Below, one piece after another: positions 49,901 to 60,772 of a stretch of DNA of 64,000 nucleotides. A program made the translations under genes and the position numbers. How positions within the stretch are numbered: position 1 is the stretch's first letter; each line of letters begins with the position of its first letter. A model generated the notes under the pieces. That model did not search any database. It saw only the letters and a list, made by a program, of their open reading frames with translations, and was not told the origin of the DNA. This DNA comes from Tillandsia leiboldiana (lineage: Eukaryota > Streptophyta > Magnoliopsida > Poales > Bromeliaceae). The DNA lies in the NCBI GenBank assembly GCA_029204045.2, contig CM055073.1, positions 26,062,718-26,126,717 on the forward strand, in the 5' to 3' direction.

Positions 49901-52063
49901 ATGTTTGCTATATGAAAACAGTAGTTATGTATATGTTGAAATAAATGTTGGTATTTCAGGATATCGCTGAGCACCTGACGACAATACACCTATCGCGGTG
50001 TGAACGTGGAAAGCGCTGTTTATATGAAGGCTCAACTCCGCCTGGTGGATTCCCTAATTCCTGGGTATTCTTCTTTTACTACTCTCTGATAGTCAATTCC
50101 TATTCTTTCCAGCTTTCAGAACAGCTTCTTTATTTGAGGAAAACATAAAAAGCACACTAACCCAACCTGAACTATAGGTAGTTTGAAATGAGTCTCTCAA
50201 CTTCAAAAGTTAAAGTTTTGATTCTACCATCCCTCCCTTGCAGTATGCTTACTAAGTTCCATTTTATCTACACACCGGTATCTTTAACTTTTTTTTGACA
50301 GAATATTCTATAACCTAATAGAGTTTACTTGACTGAATATTCTAAAACTGTTTTGACAAATGCGGTTATGTGCAAGAATCCATGTTCTAAAAAACAGTTT
50401 GCTGTAGGCGGGCGGTCAACTTGCCACTTAAAGTTGTGGTATGCGTGTGCATATGTCTGCTCATATACGGTTCATCTGTTAAAATATTTTTAAAAAATCA
50501 AATATAAATGTAAAAAATAACTAATATACTTTCAAAAGCAGGAAAAAGCAAATGTAGAATAAATTGGCTATACTTTTATCAAGGATAATAATTTTTTCAA
50601 TAAACTGTCGTTCATGATTTAAGTGTAGCCATCTAACTGGTCGACACTTAGCATAATAATATCTAACAACTACAAAAAAAATTCACCAATATTTATAAAC
50701 ATAATTATTAGATGTATTAGGAATAAAACTAACTAAAATAAGAAGAGAGATAGTTAAGTTATATTTATATAAAGATAATTTCTTTTTTAAGGTGGGATTG
50801 AAATGCAGTATTGAATGGGATTGTTTGGTTAATGATTATACATTTATATTTGACTATTTTGGTACAAGTTTGGTTAATAACAAAGCATACTGCATTGTAT
50901 ATTTCATATATAGTGCGGTTGATGGTCCGAACCACATGCGGTCACAGGCTACTTTTTTGAACAATGGCCAGATTTACTTGATTGAATATTCTAAAAATGG
51001 TAGATAGAAACAGTTAAGATATTGCAAAACTTAATTAAATTGTCTAAATTCAAATGTAAAAAGAGGTCAGGTAGTAAAATCCAAAATTTCAAAGTTGAAG
51101 TTCCCGGTTCAAAATCCATTATAATTCACATGAGGCCTTAATTTCCTTACCAATCTCAAGAGTCTAGTGCTTCTGGCTGTAGCAGGATGCTCAAATCAAC
51201 TTACAGAAATAAAAGCCAGAAGTTCTAATTTAAAGCTGCTGCTTTGAGCTTTGGAAGGAAGCTTTTGAGAGCATCTTAATGAAAAGATTGTAAAGCCTTC
51301 CCCTCTAGGCTCTACTCAAGTAGCACTTCTTTAAAAGCTTTAGCTGGCCCGACAGGCACTCGGTCGCATTAAAAACCGCAGCTTTCGACCGAGCTACGAA
51401 AATTGCTACTTTTGCAGTGCTACAATTTAGCCCTAGTTTCTTCCTTCTATTTTATTTATTTTTCTCCTTGGAGTTATATATAGTGTTGACCTTTTCTTGT
51501 TAGAATGGTGCGACGTATTGTAAGTCTGATCTGGCAATTTACAAGAATGGTGAGATACATACTTGGGACAAGGGCTGTGACGACGAAGGAAATCAGGTGA
51601 ATTTCTCATTTTAATCACATTATTTTTCAGTACGGCACTCTTTGATTAGAGAATAACTGAGAGAACAATTCAATTTATTACTCTCATTCCGCACGGCAAC
51701 CACTGAAAAGGTCTAAGAATAGTTGTTCTGGTCAAGCTCGGCTATATTCTAAGATATCTCTTATACTACTATTACTCATTTATCACGACGGTTATTCCCG
51801 TAATCTAAATACATTTATTAGTCTCTTCCTGGAAATCCGCATATAGCAGGATAATCTTTGGATAAGAATTTATTCTAGGAAAACCTTTTAGCCTAATCAT
51901 CTCTTATTATTAGATCTGGGGAGCGAAGGCGGGTCCATATGAGTTCAAGCCCGCTCCGCAGTCGAGCTACGACGACATGTTCTCGTCCTTGAACTTTACA
52001 CCTTCTTTGTCCCTGGAGAAAAAGATGGACAGCCCTTATGTAATTAATGAACAATTAAATTAA
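40230..52063 (+). CDS. CRL: CRL (CRUMPLED LEAF), CpcT/CpeT-like chloroplast envelope protein
   Basis: Nine exons join in frame: 40230-40409, 44104-44153, 44741-44801, 44891-44926, 47876-47926, 48522-48614, 49960-50064, 51504-51596 and 51914-52063 (819 nt, 272 aa). All splice sites are GT-AG. Order: a Ser/Gly-rich start, a membrane segment at about 22-37 (LVVKALVVVGGVLLLK), then the CpcT/CpeT-like domain with RDPDNYFNIRM, EMVDGSKVLYFEQAFWR, FYMVKPCPKE, FCDRPKDQRP, LYEGSTPPGGFPNSWNGATYC and IHTWDKG. These are diagnostic of Arabidopsis CRL, an outer-envelope protein needed for plastid division and normal cell division. The CpcT family attaches bilins in cyanobacteria, but that activity is unproven in plants. 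Exon 1 is duplicated at 21801. Intron 1 (3.7 kb) holds a Cassandra and a MITE; intron 4 holds a small TRIM. Confidence 0.95.
40538..41371 (-). mobile_element. Cassandra TRIM in CRL intron 1, copy B
   Basis: Target duplication TTAAC at 40533-40537 and 41372-41376, as in copy A. A Micron MITE (40672-40898) sits in the TA tract of its left LTR. The 5S-like boxes remain readable on the minus strand in the right LTR (near 41215-41260). Confidence 0.88.
40672..40898. mobile_element. Micron-type MITE in (TA)n, copy 3
   Basis: Ends GGCTGGAATACTATCGATAG and CTATCGATAGTATTCCAGCC, a perfect 20-base inverted repeat, so it is the youngest-looking copy here. TA repeats flank both sides. The same place in copy A (22243-22276) is uninterrupted TA repeat. 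Confidence 0.88.
41951..42902. mobile_element. PIF/Harbinger-like MITE, copy B
   Basis: GGGCATGTTTGGTTCATG at the left and the inverse GGGCATGTTTGATTCATC at the right, with flanks TAA and TAG as in copy A (23274-24224). Confidence 0.7.
43501..44103 (+). other. CRL intron 1, part outside the duplication
   Basis: Starts GAACTTTTAAAAGTATACAG right after the copy B boundary and runs to the exon 2 acceptor (CTGAAG at 44103). It is the only single-copy part of intron 1. No exon is recognised. Confidence 0.6.
45669..45980. repeat. Hairpin-like GCACGG repeat in CRL intron 4
   Basis: ATGCCCATCGGCACGG at 45670 pairs inversely with CCGTGCTGATGGCAT near 45741-45755, and further GGCACG-type words lie at 45914-45980 (CGGCACGTATCGGCACGGC, CGTGCCACGATA). 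It looks like a small inverted-repeat element of unknown family. Confidence 0.5.
45995..46283 (+). mobile_element. Very small TRIM in CRL intron 4
   Basis: Two direct repeats of about 80 bases (45995-46074 and 46205-46283; TATTGAAAACATCGTTCTCTG and TATTAAAAATATTGTTCTTTG) flank a primer binding site TGGTATCAGAGT at 46076-46087 and a G-rich purine tract (GTGAGTGGGAG) just before the second repeat. The total of about 290 bases is at the small end for TRIM/SMART elements. Confidence 0.75.
48615..49959 (+). other. CRL intron 6
   Basis: Has a (TGC)n run at 48709-48729 that reads as poly-Cys in one frame. The 48830-49640 part has moderate GC and several short frames but no domain I recognise; it may be an old transposon fragment. 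Confidence 0.4.
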
Positions 52064-53400
<1,337 letters not shown>

Positions 53401-53403
53401 AGG

Positions 53404-53590
53404 AGTGGAACTGAGCCCGGGCCTAAACAAGCTCAGCCTGATGGGCCATGTATGGGCCGGGCTTTGGAGATTGAAATTGTTTCATTGGGTCTGATCTGGC
53501 TATAAAAATTTAGCCTTGAAAATATTTTGGATCTATTTGGACATGTTCAAACCCAGCTCGGCCCTACCTGAAAGCCCGATACATTAGTTA
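53404..53590. repeat. Dispersed repeat, unsplit relative of 15745-16395
   Basis: GGAGTGGAACTGAGCCCGG to CTGAAAGCCCGATACATTA, matching both halves of the repeat that the hAT-like element splits in copies A and B. It is the empty form of that site. Confidence 0.7.
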
Positions 53591-53638
53591 CCAAAATAAA
53601 ATACCTAGTTATATATATATATATATATATAGACTTAG

Positions 53639-53865
53639 GCTGGAATTTTATCGATAGTATCAAGTCATTGGTGCTATCAAGTTTTTAGCTCTTGGATTAA
53701 GAGATGTGCGGTTAGGATGATAGTGGTCCTCTAGGGATCAGTGGGTGGTTGGTTGAATAGTAAAAATTTTAGGGAACCACTATAATCCCAATCGCACATA
53801 CATTCATCCAAGGGCTAAAAACTTGATAGTACCAATTACTTGATACTATCGATAGTATTTCAGCC
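53639..53865. mobile_element. Micron-type MITE in (TA)n, copy 4
   Basis: Starts GCTGGAATTTTATCGATAG and ends CTATCGATAGTATTTCAGC, flanked by TA repeats at 53609-53631 and from 53871. Confidence 0.8.
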
Positions 53866-53887
53866 GGACTATATATATATAAATAAA

Positions 53888-53987
53888 NNNNNNNNNNNNN
53901 NNNNNNNNNNNNNNNNNNNNNNNNNNNNNNNNNNNNNNNNNNNNNNNNNNNNNNNNNNNNNNNNNNNNNNNNNNNNNNNNNNNNNNN
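53888..53987. other. Assembly gap of 100 N
   Basis: Exactly 100 N inside a TA tract that flanks two MITEs, so the true length is unknown. Assembly failure in (TA)n is likely. Confidence 0.98.
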
Positions 53988-54033
<46 letters not shown>

Positions 54034-54238
54034 CATGCTTGAACAAGTACCAAGTAATTGGTGTTTTAAAGTTTTCTACTGTTAGATCTATTCTTTTGAC
54101 TAATTTCATCGCTTAGATCATTCTATTTCACCAACCTCTCACTTAACCCAAGAGGCCTACTATCATTCTAACCACACATCTTTTCATCGAAGTGCTAAAA
54201 ATCTACAAGCACCAATGACTTGGTACTTTAAAAGCATA
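54034..54238. mobile_element. MITE related in layout to the Micron copies
   Basis: CATGCTTGAACAAGTACCAAG on the left and CTTGGTACTTTAAAAGCATA on the right form an inverted repeat, and the core (ATTGGTG, CACCAATGACTTGG) recalls the Micron copies. It is flanked by (TA)n on the left and a telomere-like array on the right. Confidence 0.6.
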
Positions 54239-54240
54239 GG

Positions 54241-54545
54241 AGCTAAACCCTAAAACCCTAAACCCTAAACCCTACAACCCTAAACCCTAAAACCTAAAAA
54301 CCTAAACCCTAAAACCTAAACCCTAAACCCTAAAACCCTAAACACTAAACCCTAAACCCTAAAACCCTAAAACCCTAAACCCAAAACCCTAAAACCCTAA
54401 ACCATAAAACCCAAAACCCAAACCCTAAAACCCTAAACCCTAAAATCCTAAACCCTAAACCCTAAAACCCTAAAAACCCTAAAACCCTAAAACCCTAAAC
54501 CCTAAATCTTAAATCCTAAAACCCTAAACCCTAAACCCTAAATCA
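54241..54545 (-). repeat. Interstitial telomere-like array (CCCTAAA)n
   Basis: About 300 bases of CCCTAAA units with frequent variants (CCCTAAAA, CCCAAAA, CCTACAA), opposite in orientation to the array at 12446-12650. The degeneration argues for an old array or one made by slippage. Confidence 0.9.
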
Positions 54546-54623
54546 CAGCATCCTGTAAATAGAGAAGAACACATAAGGATTTTTCATAGTGAATTAAAGT
54601 TTAACTATTTATTGCAGTCAAAT

Positions 54624-54630
<7 letters not shown>

Positions 54631-54717
<87 letters not shown>
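54631..54717. repeat. (TA)n microsatellite
   Basis: Nearly 90 bases of TA repeat between the telomere-like array and the copia remnant. Confidence 0.95.
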
Positions 54718-54721
<4 letters not shown>

Positions 54722-54961
54722 ATTGGAATAGAATAGTGGAATGAATTTCTAAATAACAAGTTTTCTTATACCCATAGATACAAAAATTAAGTTATTTAGG
54801 AATTAGTTTTCTGCTAGTCTTATTATTAAAGTAGATAAATTCTATGCATGTAGCGCCTCTACCCACATGAAGGTTGAATTTATCTAATTTAAAGATTATT
54901 GTCTCATAGTATGCGATAAAGTTCAATATTTATTTTATTATTGCAACTTCTTCCTTTACTG

Positions 54962-56230
54962 TATTTCTTATTGATATTTCTTGTATTTCTATGCTTACTG
55001 GGGATAACTATTCTGATTGGAAAGAAAGCATTCTTTTTTACTTTTGGTTATATGGATCTTGACTTGGTTTTACGCATTGAGGAACCGCCAAAGGTAGTGG
55101 AGCCAATAGCTCCACAGCAGGAATCCGCGCAGGATAAATGAGAGTGATCCAACTACTTAAGTTTGATGCTCATAAATTCTAGAGTGTCAAAAAGTATAGG
55201 GGGATCAATCCCAGAATGTGATAAAGTCAAGGATTACCTAAAGGCCATTGAGGATCAATTTGTAAGCTCTGATAAAGCTTTGGCAAGCACGCTAATGAAG
55301 CGATTTTCGAGTATCAAATACGATCGAACCAACGGTGTGTGTGAGCATATCATGGAGATGCGGAACATAGCAGCTCAACTAAAGGCTTTAAAAGTTAAGA
55401 TCTCCGACGCCTTCTTAGTCCATCTGATTCTAAACTCATTACCGTCAGAGTTTGACCCCTTTAAGATCTCATACAACACACATAAAGATGAATGATTAAT
55501 AAATGAATTACTGACCATATGTGTTCAAGAAGAGGAGAGACTTAAATAGGAGAAGCCGAAAATTATGACAGAATTTGTCAATTTGGCTACTCAGCGCAAA
55601 AGGGGAAATGGAAAAAGTGCCTCTAATTCCAAGAAGCCAACACAATTGCCAATAAATAATTATGCCAAGAAGGATAAATGTTACTTCTGTAAGAAAAAAA
55701 GGCACATGAAAAGGGACTGCTTGAAGTATAAAATTTGGCTCGAGAAAAAAGGTATTGAAACTATTTATATTTGTTATGAATCTCATTTAGTTAATGTTGC
55801 TAAAAAGACATGGTGGATTAACTCTGTCACTACTGTACATATCTCAAATACTATGCAGGATTTTCACAATCTAAAGATGCTGAAGCCAAATGAAAAGGTT
55901 TTAATTAGTGGAGAAGGAAATAAATCTCAAGTTGAAACTGTAGGAAACTATATTTTAGAACTTAGCAATGGTTTTGAACTTGAACTTGAGGATAATTTTT
56001 ATGTTCCTAGATTTTTTAGAAATTTAGTTTTCATTTCTAAACTAAGAAATAAAAGTTTTAAGTTTTTATTTGAAAATAAATCTTTTACTATCTTCTCTGA
56101 TAATATTATTGTTGGCAATGACTATTTGGTAGATGATTTGTACAAATTTAATTTGAGTCACTCTTTTGAGAAAAACTTTAATGTTAATCATAGAATTGGT
56201 GTTAAAAGAAACATTCTTAAGAAAAACTTC
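54962..56230 (+). pseudogene. gag-pol: Ty1/copia gag-protease remnant
   Basis: A typical copia start MLTGDNYSDWKESIL (frame around 54990) shifts frame into MDLDLVLRIEEPP. Gag then runs IPECDKVKDYLKAIEDQF, LMKRFSSIKYD and HIMEMRNIAAQLKAL, with in-frame stops at about 55138, 55493 and 55547. A zinc knuckle CYFCKKKRHMKRDC (CX2CX4HX4C, near 55678-55720) is intact. The protease motif WWINSVTTVHI has lost the catalytic Asp (usually DSGA). After the protease-like part the sequence ends at 56230, where a gypsy LTR is inserted. Integrase and RT are not in the window. Confidence 0.85.
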
Positions 56231-59150
56231 TGTAGTACCCGCTCCTTTTTGTTAATTTTATTTTATTTTATTTTATTTTTACCCAACTTTTAGTGGACCA
56301 GTGGGAGCTAATAGTGGTTTGTTTCTGGACAGCCCGTCGGGGCTCGCGGGTATTTTTAGATGCTAGAGCTCGCGAAAAGGGGAACGGTGGCGCGATCGGA
56401 TTCGAATTCCAACCCCGGAATCTCCCGGAAATAATTTTTGAAGGTTGCGACCAGTTTGAGCGCGCCAGGAAGCGTGCTGGCGATCAGCACGCTTTTCGAG
56501 GTAACCCGGACCCCCTTTTTCTTGAAATTCGATGGACTGGGTCAGCATTTTGGAGACTTAGGGTTTTGTTTCGCTCCTTCCTCTCGTGGCGTTAGGGCAG
56601 ACCGGAGGCGATCGAGGGAAAAGAAGGGGGGAAAACGAAATCCCCATTCCTCTCCCTCTTTTGTTCAAGGGGCGACAGTGATCTGGGCGGTTGAGACAGG
56701 GAAGGGACGGAGGTCTTCTTGCTCGCGGGATCGATCGGGCAACGGTAGGACGATCCCCTCCTTCCACTTCCTCCGGCGGATCGAAGGTGAGTCTCTCCCG
56801 TTTTCATTTTAGGTTTTATGTGGGTAAGGGTTTCTTGTCGGTCGTTTTGAGAACGAGGATCACCGCACCGCCGCCGCCATCGTCGGGGCGGCTGCCGGCG
56901 TCGCGGGGCCACCCGCAGGCAGGACACCCGCGCGGGGTGGGGCCGCGCGGGGCCGCCCACAGGTGGGGCGCCCGCGGGTAGTGCGCCCGCGTGGGACGAT
57001 GCCGCGCGGGGCCGCCCGCAGGTGGGGCGCCCGCGCGGGCTGGGGCCGCGCGGGGTCGCCCGTGCCTGCGGGCAGCGCGCCCGCGCGGATCGAGGCCGCG
57101 CGGGGCCGCCCGTAGGTGGGGCGCCCGCGCGGGCTGGTGCCGCGCGGGGTCGCCCGCGCCTGCGGGCAGCGCGCCCGCGCGGGATGGTGCGGCGCGGGGC
57201 CGCCCGCTCGGGCAGGCGCCGCGCGAGGTCGCCCGCGCCTGCGGGCAGCGCGCCCGCGCGAGACAGTGCCACGCGGGCTGGCGCCGTGCGGGGTAGCCCG
57301 CGCCTGCAGGCAGCGCGCCCGCGCGGGACGGTGCTGCGCGGGGCCGCCCGCCGGTGGGGCGCCCGCGCGGGCTGGGGCCGCGCGGGGTCGCCCGCGCCTG
57401 CGGACAGCGCGCCCGCGCGGGCCGGTGCCGCGCGGGGCCGCCCGCAGGTGGGGCGCCCGGGCGGGCTTCTGCCGCGCGGATGGCGCGGGGCCGCCCGAAG
57501 GTGGGGCGCCCGCGCGGGCTGGTGCCGCGCGGGGCCACCCGCGCCTGCGGACAGCGCACCCGCACGGACCAGTGCCACGCGGGGCCGCCCGCAGGTGGGG
57601 CACCCGCGCGGGCTGATGCCACGCGGGGCCGCCGCCGACGGGACGGGGCCGCGCGGAACTGTCCGCATGCGGGATGCGCGCCGCACGGGTCGTCGTCGTG
57701 CGGGAACTTCGCGCGCAGGGTTTTAGGAACGTGTCGGACTTCCGTCTCCTGCTTGTGTCGTCGTTAGGTGTTTTTGATCACCACATCTTAGTTTTCACTC
57801 CTTCAGGGACGCGGGACGCTGTGGGCTCGGCAGATACGCAGACGCGGACGAACCGAGCGGCGGTCTCCATCCAAGGTGGGTACACTTTTCCAGGGTCGGT
57901 TGGGAGAGGGTGTAAGTTACGTAAATTGCATGTTCGGGCAAAGGTGGAATTTCAAATGATTACTGTTTATGATGCTGACCCTGCTTACACTATTCAGTTA
58001 CTTATTTATTTAATTATTTGATTACGAGGCTCGTGTTTGCTACATGCACACCGGCGGTTTGGCCACCGCAAGGGTGTGCTTTTCCGGAAAAGTGGTACGT
58101 TGACCCGTGTACCCCACGTGACGGTGGCGTAATGGAGGCCCTTGTGGGTGGGGGGTGTGAGCGGTGATGCCGAGGCAGGTGCTCGCCGGCCGAGGTAGGT
58201 GCCCGGCAGGGTTTCTGAGAAAGGTGCTCGGCGCGGTTGCCGGGGAAGGTGCCCGGTTTGTTTTTACACAGGGTTGTACACTGTTGGTTGCACATTGAGT
58301 AGGGGGGTTGCTCCGGTTATCAGTGGTTTGCCTGATTTTAGCCCTTATTGCTTTTACTTTTATATCTGGTCACTGACTCCCCACTTCGTGATAGGTTCGT
58401 CCAGGGGCGAGCGCTAGTACGCTGGTGAGGCCGCGTGAGCGATGTTTTGACTTTCAGTGACTGCAGAGACAGTTGACTTTTTCCTCTTTGTTCTTTCGTT
58501 GCACTTGATAGCTAGATGTGGATTGCGATACCCCTGTGGGATCGACGTGGATGTTGGGCGATTGGTATAACTTTTGGATAAATGTTATTCTTATTTCTTT
58601 ACTTGGTCATTTTCAACTACAAACTACAAACAAGAAAACTATTGCGAAAATCAATTTTTAAAATATGGGTGTCGTGTGGGCACCGTTTTCAAACCCTGTG
58701 GATTTATGCGATTTTGGAAAAGGCTTTGTAAAATCTAGCACCGGGTGGGCGCCGTTTTCAAAATCTGTGAATTTATGTGGTTTCGAAACTGGTTTTACAA
58801 AATCTCGGTGTTGAGTGGACACCGCTTTCAAAATCCTGTGGCTTTATCCTTTCAAAAACATTCGGCCCCTTTATCACTTGTGTAAGGTTGGTGGTATGTG
58901 TTTAATAACTGTTGCATGTATTGAGTTTCGATCTATTGTGGTTAAAGGTTGATTTGTATGTATCTTGTAGTCGGGACGCCGTGCATATACAAAGGAGACT
59001 CTGCCCGTTTGCAGAGTGAATTTGTATATGCGGCGGGTCTGGGCATGCACCGGGGGAGTTTGGTTTCAAAAAAAAATATATATATATATACGTTGTTTTG
59101 GGAGCATCGGTGGCTCTTCTTCCGCGCGTTTAAACCCCCGGGGCGTGACA
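56231..59150 (+). mobile_element. 5' LTR of Ty3/gypsy element (plus strand), 2.9 kb
   Basis: Begins TGTAGTACCCGCTCC directly after the copia frame breaks and ends CCGGGGCGTGACA, 8 bases before a perfect tRNA-iMet primer site. It shares start, end and internal landmarks with 2301-4720. Length lies in the range of large gypsy LTRs such as Tekay/Del. It contains a GC-rich minisatellite and, near 58650-58870, three AAATCTGTG(A/G)ATTTATG-type repeats. Open frames here are repeat artefacts. Confidence 0.85.
56860..57700. repeat. GC-rich minisatellite in the plus-strand gypsy LTR
   Basis: About 840 bases of units such as GGGGCCGCCCGCAGGTGGGG, CGCCCGCGCGGGCTGGTGCC and GCGCCTGCGGGCAGCGCGCC, repeating at roughly 40-120 bases. 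It opens long frames on both strands (up to 364 codons) that translate as Arg/Ala/Gly/Pro repeats. Confidence 0.88.
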
Positions 59151-59158
59151 GATTAAGA

Positions 59159-59170
59159 TGGTATCAGAGC
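59159..59170 (+). other. Primer binding site, initiator Met-tRNA type
   Basis: TGGTATCAGAGC, exact consensus, 8 bases past the LTR end at 59150. Confidence 0.92.
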
Positions 59171-59376
59171 GAAAACTTTATCCATAGTAGTCGGGGCCCA
59201 ACATCCACGGAACGCAATACTCTAGTTACTGATTAATGAAATGAACATTGTGTAGATAAGTAGAACGCGAGTGCCCGTGGGGGGGGGGAATAGTAGAATC
59301 CCATTTTCGCGTTAGCGTTTGAGGTTTTACTTTAGATTAGTCTAGAAGTAACTTGTGTTGTGCATGTGTTCAGATT

Positions 59377-60772
59377 ATGGCCAGAACTAGATCCACCACT
59401 GAGGATGCAGGGGCGGACGCAGCAGCGTCGGCGACCGCGGAGAACCAGCTCCTGAGGCAGCAACTACGGGAGATGGCGGGGCAGTTGGCGACCCTTACAG
59501 ACCACGTGCGCCAATTGACACAGCAGCAGCAGCAGCCCGCTGTGACGGTGGTAGTCGCCCAGGGCCCTCATTCGGGGCCAATTGCACCAGCGACGGGACC
59601 GCCGGTGATGGAGGCCGAGATGGGGGCTGCCCCTACCCGGGCCGCGGCACCCGAGGTGCCGTTAGCCCAACAGACGGTGCTAGAGGTAGCCCCTTCGGCA
59701 GCAACAGCGGGACCGACGCCGGGAACTACAGCCAGAGGTGCTTCAGTGGAGACCGTGGTGACGCCTTCCTCCGTAGTGACCGCCACTGCCACGGCGGAGG
59801 GGTCTGTTCCGCCGACCGAGCGGGATGGCATGCGAGCGAGCCAACCTGGCAGACTTCAAGAAGTACAACCCGCCGGTGTTTGAGGGGGAGACGACGGACC
59901 CCTGGGTCGTGGAGAAGTGGGTGGACACGATGGAGAAGTTCTTTGAGGACTTGCTGATGGAGGAGTACGAGCGGGTTCCCCTGGCCGTCCACTTTCTCGA
60001 GGGGAACGCCCGCATGTGGTGGAAGACGGTACGCCCTGACTCCGCGAAGGGTACCGCCCTCCCATCGTGGACCACCTTTAAGCAAGAGCTGTTCGGGGCG
60101 TTCTTCTCCAACAGCGTCAAGCGACAACTGGAGGACGATCTGAACCACATTCGGCAGGGAAGCCGGACTGTCATGGAGTACCAGAGGGAGTTTGTGAGAC
60201 TGGCGAACTGCGTCCCTTTCGTCATACAGGACGAGTCTCACAAGGCCCAACTGTTCGTGGACGGGCTACGCAGCGACATTTTCCAGGTGGTGCAAGCGGC
60301 GGACTTGCACACCTTCCAGAAGGTGGTCGACCGGGCCACCATCATGGAGCGCGGCTTCGCCGTCACCCGTGCCCGAGGGGGAGGCCCCACTCAGCAGGAG
60401 GACAGGAAGCGGTCTCAGCCTTACTCCGGGGGAGGCTCTTCCAGCGGGAGCCGACCCTCTAAACGGTGGAGACCCCAGCAGAGGACCAGGAGCGCGCCAG
60501 GAGGAGGACAGAGATCGGACGATAGACCTTGCGTGATCTGCGGAGGGGCGCACCGGGTGACAGAGTGCTCCAGGAGGCAAGACCACTGTTTCCGATGTGG
60601 AAAGCAGGGGGCTTCCGTTTCAACTGCCCCATGAACCAAGGAGCAGCATCCTTAGCAGCTTCCACGCCAGCACCACAGCATTCGGGGCGGGGGAAAGCCC
60701 CGATGGCATCGGCCCCCATACTTCCAGCACCTCGACCAACAGGGGAAAGACCGCCACAACCAGGAGGCCGGG
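59377..60772 (+). pseudogene. gag: Ty3/gypsy gag, frameshifted and interrupted
   Basis: Gag begins MARTRSTTEDAGADAAAS at 59377, with a coiled LLRQQLREMAGQLATL segment and a Pro/Ala/Thr linker. It shifts frame near 59830, where GCGA is repeated (a 4-base duplication relative to the minus-strand relative). It continues as ANLADFKKYNPPVFEGE, then the retrotransposon gag domain with FLEGNARMWWKTV, WTTFKQELFGAFF and YQREFVRLANCVP. Two zinc knuckles follow (CVICGGAHRVTEC and CFRCGKQG...FRFNCP); a second shift hits the His position of the latter near 60607. At 60773 another LTR interrupts it. It cannot make a full Gag. Confidence 0.88.

Noticed and set aside
56592..57767. Several frames up to 364 codons
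   Set aside because: Same reason: GC-rich repeat array with few stop codons inside an LTR.
59159..59170. tRNA gene suggested by TGGTATCAGAGC motifs across the window
   Set aside because: These are retrotransposon primer binding sites next to LTR ends; no cloverleaf around them.
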